A stretch of 5,927 nucleotides of DNA from Chloroflexota bacterium (GCA_016234525.1 JACRBK010000034.1:1-5927); one strand, 5' to 3'; positions 1 to 5,927 are shown, counted from the first letter of the stretch. Notes: generated by a model not told the origin, from the letters alone. Numbers and translations are program-made.

Positions 1-57
1 CAGTTCGATCCTCAACTGATTGCGGCAGTAGTTAACACCCTAAAAACAAAGGCTTAG
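1..57 (+). CDS. C-terminal end of an upstream gene, possibly HD-GYP-type phosphodiesterase (5' partial)
   Basis: Frame 1 is open from the window edge to a TAG at 55-57 and reads QFDPQLIAAVVNTLKTKA. The motif 'QFDP-x-L-(I/V)-x-A' near a C-terminus is typical of HD-GYP and related HD-domain proteins, where it forms part of the last helix after the metal site. These proteins usually hydrolyse cyclic-di-GMP and are often fused to a receiver or GAF domain. Only 18 residues are visible, so the family call is inference from one motif. That this is the end of a real gene is better supported: it is followed by a non-coding gap with an intrinsic terminator on the same strand (176-211), although a promoter lies between the two. 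Confidence 0.55.
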   Translation, partial: QFDPQLIAAVVNTLKTKA

Positions 58-100
58 ATGATACTCATGTACTATTTTGTAAGGGGGATGTTACTGGTAC

Positions 101-129
101 TTGACAAGTTCCCATAAGTTCTCTATACT
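101..129 (+). promoter_or_regulatory. Sigma70-type promoter ahead of trmFO
   Basis: A consensus -35 box TTGACA at 101-106 and a near-consensus -10 box TATACT at 124-129 are separated by exactly 17 bases, the optimal spacing. Transcription would start near 136. The spacer carries a direct repeat, AAGTTC at 106-111 and 116-121, one helical turn apart, which could be an activator or repressor site. The promoter points towards trmFO (start at 259 or 277), but a strong terminator at 176-211 lies in between. It could therefore drive a short RNA, an attenuated leader, or both. This is a sequence match only. Confidence 0.7.
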
Positions 130-175
130 CATTTTCAAGAGTCCATTATAGGACATCCCACCACCCCACCCGCTA

Positions 176-211
176 GAGCGTCGCGTCTCCCCACACGCGA
201 CGCTCGCTTTT
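176..211 (+). terminator. Intrinsic terminator between the upstream gene and trmFO
   Basis: A perfect 11-bp inverted repeat (176-186 GAGCGTCGCGT with 195-205 ACGCGACGCTC) encloses an 8-base loop (187-194, CTCCCCAC) and is followed, after GC, by TTTT at 208-211. The GC-rich stem plus U-tract is the classical rho-independent design. The reverse strand lacks a matching T-run directly after the stem, so it should act on + strand transcription. It could end the upstream gene's transcript and would also stop transcripts from the promoter at 101-129 after about 75 nt. No convincing alternative antiterminator pairing is visible: only a weak 4-bp hairpin, 141-144 with 151-154. Confidence 0.85.
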
Positions 212-258
212 ATGGGCATTGACGTTCGCAAAATTTCATCGTTCTCTCCCCAGCGCTA

Positions 259-1620
259 ATGGATGGTTATTCCAAAATGAGTCAATTAACTTCGCTTTCC
301 CCTATAAAAGTGATCGGCGGTGGTCTGGCTGGCGCTGAAGCTGCCTGGCAGATTGCACAGCGCGGCATCCCGGTTCATCTGTACGAGATGCGGCCTCAAC
401 GTTCAACTCCGGCTCACCGAACCGGGCATCTGGCGGAATTAGTGTGCAGCAATTCGCTTGGTTCGGTGCTTCCAGACCGTGCGCCAGGGGTGCTCAAAGC
501 CGAACTGCGCCGGATGAATTCGTTGTTGTTGACTTGCGCTGCGCAAACTACTGTACCGGCAGGCGGCGCGTTGGCGGTTGACCGCGATCTCTTTGCACAA
601 CAGGTTACCACAGCGATTGAACAACACCCTCTTATTACGCTTATTCGTGAAGAAGTGCGAGAGATTCCTGATGGCCCGTGCGTGATTGCTTCCGGACCAT
701 TGACGGCGCACGCCCTGGCGCAAGAAATTGCACATATGGTAGGGGAAGAATATCTCTACTTTTACGATGCGATAGCCCCAACAATCAATCTTGAAACGAT
801 CAATATGGAGATTGCTTTTCGGGCGAGCCGGTATGGACGAGGTGAAGACGATGCCGGAGATTACATTAACTGTCCGATGGATAAAGAGGAGTATGAGCGT
901 TTTGTAACGGCGCTGCTTGAGGCGGAAGTGATCGAGCTGCGCGATTTTGAACGCGAAGATCCTCAGTTTTTTGAAGGCTGTTTGCCTGTGGAGCAGATAG
1001 CGGCGCGCGGACGGCAGTCATTGGCTTTTGGCCCTATGCGCCCGGTCGGGTTGCGCAATCCGCGCACAGGACGGCGCCCATTTGCAGTGGTCCAACTTCG
1101 GCAGGATAACCTGGCTGGGACGCTGTACAGCCTGGTGGGATTTCAGACTAATCTGCGCTGGGGTGATCAGCAGCGTGTATTCCGGTTGATACCTGGTCTG
1201 GAAAATGCGGCGTTTGAACGATATGGAATGATGCACCGCAATACGTTTTTGAATTCCCCAGTCCATCTTAAATCGACATTGCAATACCGTTTGCGTGATG
1301 ACCTGTTGTTCGCCGGGCAGATAACAGGGGTAGAAGGTTATGTAGGCAATATTGGTACCGGGTTACTCGCTGGGATCAACGCGGCTCACTTTGTGCTGGG
1401 AAAGCCATTATGGTCTCTTCCTGCCACGACCATTCTAGGATCGTTGTGTCATTATATTGTTCACGCTGATCCCCAACAATTTCAACCTATAAAAGCGAAT
1501 TTTGGTATTCTGCCGCCTTTGGAGTCAGACACGATCAGTAAGGGTGATCGAAAGCGAGCCTATGCTGAGCGTGCTTTGTCTGATCTGGAAAGCTTCTTAG
1601 CTGAACATGGTCAGTCGTAA
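259..1620 (+). CDS. trmFO: Methylenetetrahydrofolate-tRNA-(uracil-5-)-methyltransferase TrmFO
   Basis: This is a flavoenzyme that methylates U54 in the T-loop of tRNA to m5U, using 5,10-methylenetetrahydrofolate as carbon donor and FADH2 as reductant; it acts in the cytosol. Numbered from 259, the N-terminal dinucleotide fold is VIGGGLAGAEAA (residues 18-29), followed by the EMRP motif (43-46). The two functional cysteines match those of the Bacillus enzyme: C63 in LVCSNS and C241 in EGCLP. The C-terminal FAD motif GYVGNIGTGLLAG (360-372) and the tail motif FQPIKANFGILPP (408-420) are also present. Full length is 453 residues, within the usual 435-470. The start is uncertain: the ATG at 259 has no Shine-Dalgarno, whereas the ATG at 277 (residue 7) has a weak GGATGG (261-266) 10 bases upstream and gives the more typical short N-terminus. 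It is the first gene of a co-directional group with the kinase and hflX. Confidence 0.97.
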   Translation: MDGYSKMSQLTSLSPIKVIGGGLAGAEAAWQIAQRGIPVHLYEMRPQRSTPAHRTGHLAELVCSNSLGSVLPDRAPGVLKAELRRMNSLLLTCAAQTTVPAGGALAVDRDLFAQQVTTAIEQHPLITLIREEVREIPDGPCVIASGPLTAHALAQEIAHMVGEEYLYFYDAIAPTINLETINMEIAFRASRYGRGEDDAGDYINCPMDKEEYERFVTALLEAEVIELRDFEREDPQFFEGCLPVEQIAARGRQSLAFGPMRPVGLRNPRTGRRPFAVVQLRQDNLAGTLYSLVGFQTNLRWGDQQRVFRLIPGLENAAFERYGMMHRNTFLNSPVHLKSTLQYRLRDDLLFAGQITGVEGYVGNIGTGLLAGINAAHFVLGKPLWSLPATTILGSLCHYIVHADPQQFQPIKANFGILPPLESDTISKGDRKRAYAERALSDLESFLAEHGQS

Positions 1621-1641
1621 GCGATAAATGGTAGATACGGG

Positions 1642-1647
1642 TATAAT
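1642..1647 (+). promoter_or_regulatory. Possible -10 box ahead of the histidine kinase gene
   Basis: A perfect TATAAT lies in the 65-base gap between the trmFO stop and the kinase gene, about 40 bases before the kinase ATG. I see no good -35 box at 15-19 bases upstream (the region reads near AAGCGA), and no extended TG motif precedes it. If active, it would give the kinase-hflX-membrane protein genes a transcript of their own, with a leader of about 32 nt. The position in a short intergenic gap favours it; the missing -35 weakens it. Confidence 0.4.
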
Positions 1648-1671
1648 GAAATGGGGTATTGGGTTGCAGAA

Positions 1672-1677
1672 AAAAGG
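1672..1677 (+). promoter_or_regulatory. Ribosome binding site that favours the kinase ATG at 1686
   Basis: AAAAGG ends 8 bases before the ATG at 1686. The same frame has an upstream TTG at 1659, but that codon lies before this site, has no Shine-Dalgarno of its own and would sit only about 5 bases past the start point expected from the TATAAT box. The ATG is therefore the better start. Confidence 0.5.
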
Positions 1678-1685
1678 CAGCGGCT

Positions 1686-3164
1686 ATGGACGATTGTTTG
1701 GCAACCTGGTTAGAAGCACATAAAGAACGGCTGGTTAGTCTGTCAGTGGCGCAGCTTTCAAGTCAAGAACTATTGCGCAAAGAACTAGAAGGACCTGTCC
1801 GGTGGTTTTTCGATCATCTGGTGCGTGTATTGGTATCAGGAGAAAAAGATAACCTGGAGTCGCTGCTGCGCAACTGGGTGAGGATGAGCGCCGTCCCGAT
1901 CAATGGGCAAGCGGTAGGTTTGCTACCGGTGTTGGGTGAATTTAAGCGGGCTATCTGGCAAGAATATCAGGCTGAACCGCCTTCTGAGAATCCATTATCT
2001 TTAGCTTTTCGTCTGGATGGGGTGTTGACAGCAGCAGCGGAGTTTCTGTCAAAAATTGAAGCAGCAGCATTGCTCGAAGCAGCCAGCCATCGACTATCGG
2101 CGCGCGGTCTGGATAACCTACATCGAACAAAGAACGTAAAAGATAATTTTATAACGATAGCTGCGCATGAATTAAAAACTCCGCTAACCGTAATTGAAGG
2201 TTATGCTGACATGCTTCGGGCGGAAATGGATGAACAGCCACGCACGGCCCCGATGGTTAAGGGTTTGTGGGGAGGCATAGAACGGCTGCGGGAGTTGATC
2301 GAAGATTTGATCGATGTGTCGCTGATTGAAAGCGGACTGTTGAAGCTGGAATTGCAGCCGGTTTGGCTGCGACGGATTGTCGAAATTGTTATGAGTGGGA
2401 TGCGTGAGCAAATTGGGCTGCGTCACTTGACCGTAGAATTTCACCTGGAAACGGTCCCGGCTAAAGCGACCATTGGGGATCCCGAACGGTTGCTTGATGT
2501 ATTTGATAAAGTTCTGGCTAATGCAATCAAGTACACGCCGGATAATGGCAAGATCGTCATTTCCGGGCGCGAACTGCCTGGTTTTATAGATATTCGGGTG
2601 CAGGACAGTGGCATTGGAATTGCGCTCGACGATCAGGATCGTATCTTCGAAAAGTTTGCCATGTTGGGTAACCCCGATCTGCATTCCAGCGGCAAAACGA
2701 AATTTAAAGGCGGCGGGCCCGGCTTGGGTTTAGCTATTGCCAAAGGGATTCTTGAAGCACATGGTGGGACAATTTGGGTTGAGAGTCCTGGTTATGATGA
2801 AACTAAACATCCCGGCAGTTGTTTCCACCTGATGCTCCCGATGCGAGATGTGTTGTCGGGCGAAGGTATGTCGCCGCTGATCGTCAGCGCCGTCACAGCC
2901 TTGGCTGGGGGGCCGCAATTTCTGCCTCCGGTTGTAAAAGTGGTGGAAGTCGTAGCAGCTAAACCCGTGGAGAAAATAGTGGTCACTCCGGCGGCCAGTG
3001 TCGAACAAAAAATTGCTGACGAACTGCCGGGGGAAGTACAGACTCCACCTTCCGAGACGGCACAGAGTGTTTTGACTACTACTCATGACGACACTAAAAA
3101 GGAAGGGGCAGAGGTTTTGCCCGACACTGAGGGACAGGAAAAAACGATGGGAGGTCAAGATTAA
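1686..3164 (+). CDS. Soluble sensor histidine kinase with helical N-terminal domain and long acidic tail
   Basis: From the ATG at 1686 this is a 492-residue two-component kinase. Residues 1-145 are helical and hydrophilic with no membrane segment or signal peptide; the pattern recalls the RsbR-type N-terminal sensor domains, but that is only a resemblance. The HisKA H-box is FITIAAHELKTP, with phospho-acceptor H161. The ATPase domain follows: N-box VLANAIKYTPDNG (around N279), G1 box DSGIGI (from D307), F-box IFEKF, and G2 box GGGPGLGLA (342-350). All catalytic motifs are intact, so it should autophosphorylate. After the ATPase domain (about residue 385) comes a roughly 105-residue tail, first Val/Pro/Ala-rich, then Glu/Thr/Asp-rich, with no recognised domain. 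No response regulator is in the window, so the partner is unknown. A TTG at 1659 would add 9 residues. The 3' end overlaps hflX. Confidence 0.93.
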   Translation: MDDCLATWLEAHKERLVSLSVAQLSSQELLRKELEGPVRWFFDHLVRVLVSGEKDNLESLLRNWVRMSAVPINGQAVGLLPVLGEFKRAIWQEYQAEPPSENPLSLAFRLDGVLTAAAEFLSKIEAAALLEAASHRLSARGLDNLHRTKNVKDNFITIAAHELKTPLTVIEGYADMLRAEMDEQPRTAPMVKGLWGGIERLRELIEDLIDVSLIESGLLKLELQPVWLRRIVEIVMSGMREQIGLRHLTVEFHLETVPAKATIGDPERLLDVFDKVLANAIKYTPDNGKIVISGRELPGFIDIRVQDSGIGIALDDQDRIFEKFAMLGNPDLHSSGKTKFKGGGPGLGLAIAKGILEAHGGTIWVESPGYDETKHPGSCFHLMLPMRDVLSGEGMSPLIVSAVTALAGGPQFLPPVVKVVEVVAAKPVEKIVVTPAASVEQKIADELPGEVQTPPSETAQSVLTTTHDDTKKEGAEVLPDTEGQEKTMGGQD

Positions 3165-4494
3165 CATTAACCATCAAGCGGATGATACTGCTGAGCGCGC
3201 TGTACTGGTAGGTGTAGAAGTGAAGGGCAGCCGTCCACTGTTTTCGGTGGATGATTCTCTGGACGAACTAGCGCTGTTAGCGGACACGGCTGGGGTAACG
3301 GTTTGTGGTCGAATGTCACAAAAAGTGGGACATATCGATCCTGGGACGTTTATTGGGTCTGGCAAATTAGAAGAAATGGTGACGTTATTGGGTGAACTGA
3401 ATGCCAATATCGTCATTTTTGATGATGAGCTTTCACCGCGTCATCAGCGTGAAATCCAGAAGGCGTTAGGCGATAAAGTTCACGTCTTAGATCGTTCCGC
3501 CTTGATTCTTGATATTTTTGCCCAACATGCGCATACACGAGAAGGCTCGCTGCAAGTTGAGTTGGCGCAATATGAGTACCGTTTGCCTCGTCTGACGCGG
3601 CAGTGGACGCATCTTGCGCGGCAGGCGGGGGGTGGGGCTGGCCGTGGTGGCACCGGTGGGGTAGGCTTGCGCGGACCGGGTGAAACCCAGTTGGAAGTAG
3701 ACCGGCGTGAGATTGATCGTAAGATAACACGGCTAAAAAAAGAACTCGAAGCGGTACGGGCACACCGGCAGCGTCACCGTTTGCAGCGGTTGCGCGCGGG
3801 GGTTCCGACAGTTGCGCTTGTGGGATACACCAACGCGGGAAAGTCGACCCTACTTAATGCGCTGTCAGGGGCGGATGTTTATGTCGCCAATCAGCTTTTT
3901 GCGACACTTGATCCCACTACTCGTCGAGTGACGCTGCCCAATGGGCGTGCGGTGCTGTTTTCGGATACGGTGGGGTTTATTCAAAAACTCCCGGTGACAT
4001 TAGTGGCTGCTTTTCGTGCCACATTGGAAGAAGTTACGGATGCGGATTTGCTGCTGCACGTAGTAGATGGAAGTCATCCGCGCGCCTGGGACCACGTCGA
4101 TGTAGTAGAAGATACACTGGCAGAGCTGGGGGCGGAACGTCTGCCTAAAATTCTTGTGTTGAACAAGAATGATCGCCCGGCATCATCTGAAATATTGGAT
4201 TATGCAAACCTGGGGTACCGGGCGATGGTACCTGTATCGGCACTGCGTAAAACCGGGCTTGAACAACTTCTAGAGACGATTGGCCAAATCTTGGTGGATA
4301 ACTTGGTGACGGTTTCGATCACTATTCCGTATACTCAAGGTGAATGGCTGGCCATGATTCACAACCAGGGGATTGTGGTCGAAGAAAAGCATGGGGACGT
4401 TGGAGTAGATCTGGTGGTACGTGTTCCCCCGCGTCTGGCGGGGCAATTAGAGCAGATCGTGAAAGGCGCTTCGGAGGAAGAGGAGGAGTCGTGA
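3085..4494 (+). CDS. hflX: Ribosome-associated GTPase HflX
   Basis: HflX is a GTPase that binds the 50S subunit and splits stalled or stress-damaged 70S ribosomes. Numbered from the ATG at 3085: the N-terminal HflX domain includes RAVLVGVE (38-45), the IGSGKLEEM stretch (90-98) and IFDDELSPRHQREI (111-124). The family signature follows in the glycine-rich linker and GPGETQLEVDRR (197-208), with a coiled-coil helix after it. The G domain has G1 GYTNAGKS (247-254), the G2 region ATLDPTTR (273-280), G3 DTVGFI (294-299), G4 NKND (360-363) and G5 SAL (385-387). A C-terminal domain of about 60 residues ends in an acidic run. The ATG at 3085 is the only canonical start before the conserved domain, but it has no Shine-Dalgarno and adds a basic 25-residue stretch read inside the kinase tail. 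An ATT start at 3160 (444 aa) fits the family better. The stop overlaps the next gene. Confidence 0.96.
   Translation: MTTLKRKGQRFCPTLRDRKKRWEVKININHQADDTAERAVLVGVEVKGSRPLFSVDDSLDELALLADTAGVTVCGRMSQKVGHIDPGTFIGSGKLEEMVTLLGELNANIVIFDDELSPRHQREIQKALGDKVHVLDRSALILDIFAQHAHTREGSLQVELAQYEYRLPRLTRQWTHLARQAGGGAGRGGTGGVGLRGPGETQLEVDRREIDRKITRLKKELEAVRAHRQRHRLQRLRAGVPTVALVGYTNAGKSTLLNALSGADVYVANQLFATLDPTTRRVTLPNGRAVLFSDTVGFIQKLPVTLVAAFRATLEEVTDADLLLHVVDGSHPRAWDHVDVVEDTLAELGAERLPKILVLNKNDRPASSEILDYANLGYRAMVPVSALRKTGLEQLLETIGQILVDNLVTVSITIPYTQGEWLAMIHNQGIVVEEKHGDVGVDLVVRVPPRLAGQLEQIVKGASEEEEES
3149..3154 (+). promoter_or_regulatory. Shine-Dalgarno that points to a non-canonical hflX start
   Basis: GGGAGG at 3149-3154 is a strong ribosome binding site inside the last codons of the kinase gene. 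Five bases later, in the hflX frame, stands ATT at 3160 (and a second ATT at 3166). No ATG, GTG or TTG in that frame lies at a usable distance. The ATT at 3160 overlaps the kinase stop TAA at 3162-3164, the same layout as the next junction (GTGA at 4491-4494). Alternatively the motif is a chance result of encoding Gly-Gly. Confidence 0.5.
4481..4486 (+). promoter_or_regulatory. Shine-Dalgarno for the small membrane protein gene
   Basis: AGGAGG ends 4 bases before the GTG at 4491, within a longer purine-rich run that also encodes the acidic tail of HflX. It decides the start: the frame is open upstream to an ATG at 4344, but that stretch is Gly/Arg-rich shadow coding inside hflX. Confidence 0.75.
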
Positions 4495-4874
4495 GGATTA
4501 TAGCGCGTGTTTTAGGGCTGATCTTTTTGCCGGTGATCTTGCTGTCGGGATGGGTGGGACGGAGATTAGGTCGTCTTTTGCAGCCGTTGGCAGCGCGTGT
4601 GGACTCCTCTGGGGATTTGAGTGTTTGGATTAACTCGATTTCCTCATCGATGGCGACTCAGCGTGGTTTGTTGTTGATGATTGGAACCGTCTTATTGGTG
4701 ATTAGTTTGTTGGCACATGGGTTGACGCTGGTTCTGCTGGTGGCTACTGACACGTTTGGCCGCAGTCTGTATTGGTTATGTATTCCCTTTGCGCTGCTGC
4801 ATGTGGGAGTGCTCACCGGGTTTACAGGCGCGATGTTGGCGATTCCGCTGGGCCAGGGTTACAAGGACAAATAA
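4491..4874 (+). CDS. Small three-helix membrane protein, function unknown
   Basis: I do not recognise this 127-residue protein. It starts at GTG 4491, sharing GTGA with the hflX stop (4492-4494), behind a strong AGGAGG. Three hydrophobic segments are visible: residues about 3-23 (ending in the basic GRRLGRLL), about 60-85 (GLLLMIGTVLL... to VLLVA), and about 92-120 (LYWLCIPFALLHVG... to AIPLG). The loop 36-58 is polar (SSGDLSVWINS). With the basic stretch 24-36 after helix 1, an N-out, C-in topology is possible, but this is a guess. No catalytic motif, lipobox or known domain is apparent. The stop/start overlap implies translational coupling to hflX, so its amount probably follows HflX. That suggests, but does not show, a role linked to stress or to membrane-bound ribosomes. 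Confidence 0.85.
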   Translation: MRIIARVLGLIFLPVILLSGWVGRRLGRLLQPLAARVDSSGDLSVWINSISSSMATQRGLLLMIGTVLLVISLLAHGLTLVLLVATDTFGRSLYWLCIPFALLHVGVLTGFTGAMLAIPLGQGYKDK

Positions 4875-4910
4875 TCCCTGGTCCCAGCATATCAGGCAGT
4901 CAAATTCTTT

Positions 4911-5876
4911 TTATAGGTTATCTTGCTCCGGCAAGCGCGTTTTGCGAGCAGCATCGTCTACTCGCAGAGGATCGGTATGGGCATAATAAGCGCGGGTAGT
5001 TTCGACCGAACGATGCCCTAAATATTCCTGCACGACGTCAAGAGAATGTCCCGCGTTGATCAACTGAGTGGCACGCCAGTGCCGGAAATCATGCGGCGTA
5101 ATGTCACGTAGTCCCAAGGCGCGAGCCGCTCGCTGTACAATCCGCCAAGCCACGATCCGGCTCATACGACTGCCGTCGTAATGGGGATCGTGGCTGGCGA
5201 ACAGTGGGATATCCCCTTTGGTTGAGGCGCGCAGGGATGCTCCACGCGCTTCAAGATAGGCACGAATGGCAGGCAGGGAATCAAAGAAGCGTAGGTAATA
5301 AGTGTGTCCCCCTTTACCTGTGACCTCTATCCTCAGCACCTCGTCACGATTGAGATACCGTGCTGGAAATTGAGCCAGATTCAAGCTTAGTATTTCGCTG
5401 ATACGTCCGCCAGTTTCAGCCAGTGCATGTAACAGAGCGCGATTGCGCAGCCGGGTAAGCTCCCAACGTTTTACCCGGTCGGGATCGATTTCTGGTTTGC
5501 GCAGATATTTAGGAAGCTCCTGGGCATCGTAATAATAGATGACCTCTTCGATATGTTCAGGAGGTTGAGGAGGTCCGCTGCGTTGAGGTCGCCCGCGCAG
5601 TTCGTCCTGGACAATTCGTCGAGCTTTAGCCAGCTTGAATTCACCGGGCAGCCAGCCGTAATCGTCGAGAAATTGGAACCAATTTTGTACCCCAGCCAGA
5701 CGTAGTTCAACCGTTGCGGCTTTGTATGGTCGTTTATCGCCCGATTTGCCAGAGGTTGGAGCGAGCAGCCATTGGGCAAATTGCAGGAATACAGGCGAGT
5801 CTTCCTCAGTCAATTGTGCGAGCGGAATCTCCTGCGGGAGAGTATAACCCGCTTTTTGAATCGGTAGAACGCGCAC
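4911..5876 (-). CDS. Tyrosine recombinase/integrase, XerC/D-like (start possibly outside window)
   Basis: This is a site-specific DNA recombinase that cuts and rejoins DNA through a covalent phosphotyrosine. Numbered from the GTG at 5876 (321 aa): the N-terminal core-binding (SAM-like) domain spans about residues 25-95, and a proline-rich linker (97-108) leads to the catalytic domain. All catalytic residues are visible: R158 in ETGGRISE, K188 in VTGKGGH, H262 and R265 in PHDFRHWR, H288 in YLGHRS, and the nucleophile Y297 in TTRAYY, nine residues after H288. It should be active. No repeat or attachment site is visible beside it, so a housekeeping Xer role and an accessory integrase role cannot be separated. 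The frame stays open from 5876 to the window edge (5927) with no further start codon, and the GTG has no Shine-Dalgarno, so the gene may begin upstream. It converges on the membrane protein gene with a 36-base gap. Confidence 0.92.
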   Translation of the reverse strand: MRVLPIQKAGYTLPQEIPLAQLTEEDSPVFLQFAQWLLAPTSGKSGDKRPYKAATVELRLAGVQNWFQFLDDYGWLPGEFKLAKARRIVQDELRGRPQRSGPPQPPEHIEEVIYYYDAQELPKYLRKPEIDPDRVKRWELTRLRNRALLHALAETGGRISEILSLNLAQFPARYLNRDEVLRIEVTGKGGHTYYLRFFDSLPAIRAYLEARGASLRASTKGDIPLFASHDPHYDGSRMSRIVAWRIVQRAARALGLRDITPHDFRHWRATQLINAGHSLDVVQEYLGHRSVETTRAYYAHTDPLRVDDAARKTRLPEQDNL

Positions 5877-5927
5877 AGCGGCACGATCGGCCAGGAAGTC
5901 AAAAAATAGTGAAATAGCCCTGGCATA

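Noticed and set aside
58..258. Riboswitch or tRNA-like element in the gap before trmFO.
   Set aside because: Apart from the promoter and the terminator stem I see no conserved riboswitch core, no T-box sequence and no cloverleaf.
2184..3167. Two long - strand open frames (2184-2684 and 2730-3167) opposite the histidine kinase.
   Set aside because: Their translations show no domain, are rich in His/Arg/Ser typical of antisense frames, and lie opposite intact, conserved kinase motifs.
3627..3661. G-rich stretch in hflX (GGGGGG, GGGG, GGGG runs) that could form a G-quadruplex or pair with the C-rich leader at 154-173.
   Set aside because: The run encodes the conserved glycine-rich linker of HflX, which explains the G content. 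There are only three runs of three or more G, and complementarity to the leader is short and broken.
4344..4490. In-frame upstream extension of the membrane protein to an ATG at 4344.
   Set aside because: The extension lies wholly within hflX, is Gly/Arg-rich with no hydrophobic pattern, and the GTG at 4491 has a clear AGGAGG and a stop/start overlap.
4877..4912. Possible bidirectional terminator between the convergent membrane protein and recombinase genes (CCTG at 4877-4880 with CAGG at 4893-4896, T-run at 4908-4912).
   Set aside because: The stem is only 4 bp with a 12-base loop and the T-run is 11 bases away from it, too weak to call a terminator.
4875..5927. Recombinase as a sign of an integrated mobile element with att sites.
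   Set aside because: No tRNA gene, direct repeat pair, cargo genes or base-composition break is visible in the window. A chromosomal Xer-like role is equally likely.

Overview
The window looks like an ordinary stretch of bacterial chromosome. It carries four co-directional genes on the + strand, preceded by the tail of another + strand gene, and one convergent gene at the right-hand end. The TrmFO-type (folate/FAD) tRNA methyltransferase, the moderate GC content, the soluble histidine kinase with a helical N-terminal domain and the probable HD-GYP-like tail at the left edge together suggest Chloroflexota (Anaerolineae-like). No marker gene in the window proves this, and other TrmFO-bearing phyla remain possible.

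Layout from left to right. Positions 1-57 are the last 18 codons plus stop of an upstream gene, possibly an HD-GYP-type phosphodiesterase. The 201-base gap at 58-258 holds a near-perfect sigma70-type promoter (TTGACA, 17 bases, TATACT) and, about 40 bases after its expected start point, a strong intrinsic terminator (11-bp stem, then TTTT). trmFO follows. A 65-base gap with a TATAAT box leads to a cytosolic sensor histidine kinase. That gene runs into hflX, which encodes the ribosome-associated GTPase. hflX in turn overlaps, in a GTGA stop/start, a small three-helix membrane protein of unknown function. A tyrosine recombinase (XerC/D-like) lies on the - strand, tail to tail with the membrane protein, with a 36-base gap. 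Its reading frame stays open to the right edge of the window, so its true start may lie outside.

How the genes may work together: TrmFO makes m5U54 in tRNA, and HflX splits stalled or stressed 70S ribosomes, so two of the four co-directional genes serve translation. The kinase and the membrane protein have no visible partner. The tight stop/start overlaps from kinase to hflX to membrane protein suggest one transcript with translational coupling.

I see no CRISPR array, insertion sequence, tRNA or rRNA gene, and no clear sign of an undescribed system. The points most worth a second look are the promoter-terminator pair ahead of trmFO (short RNA or attenuated leader), the likely non-canonical ATT start of hflX, and the small membrane protein coupled to hflX.
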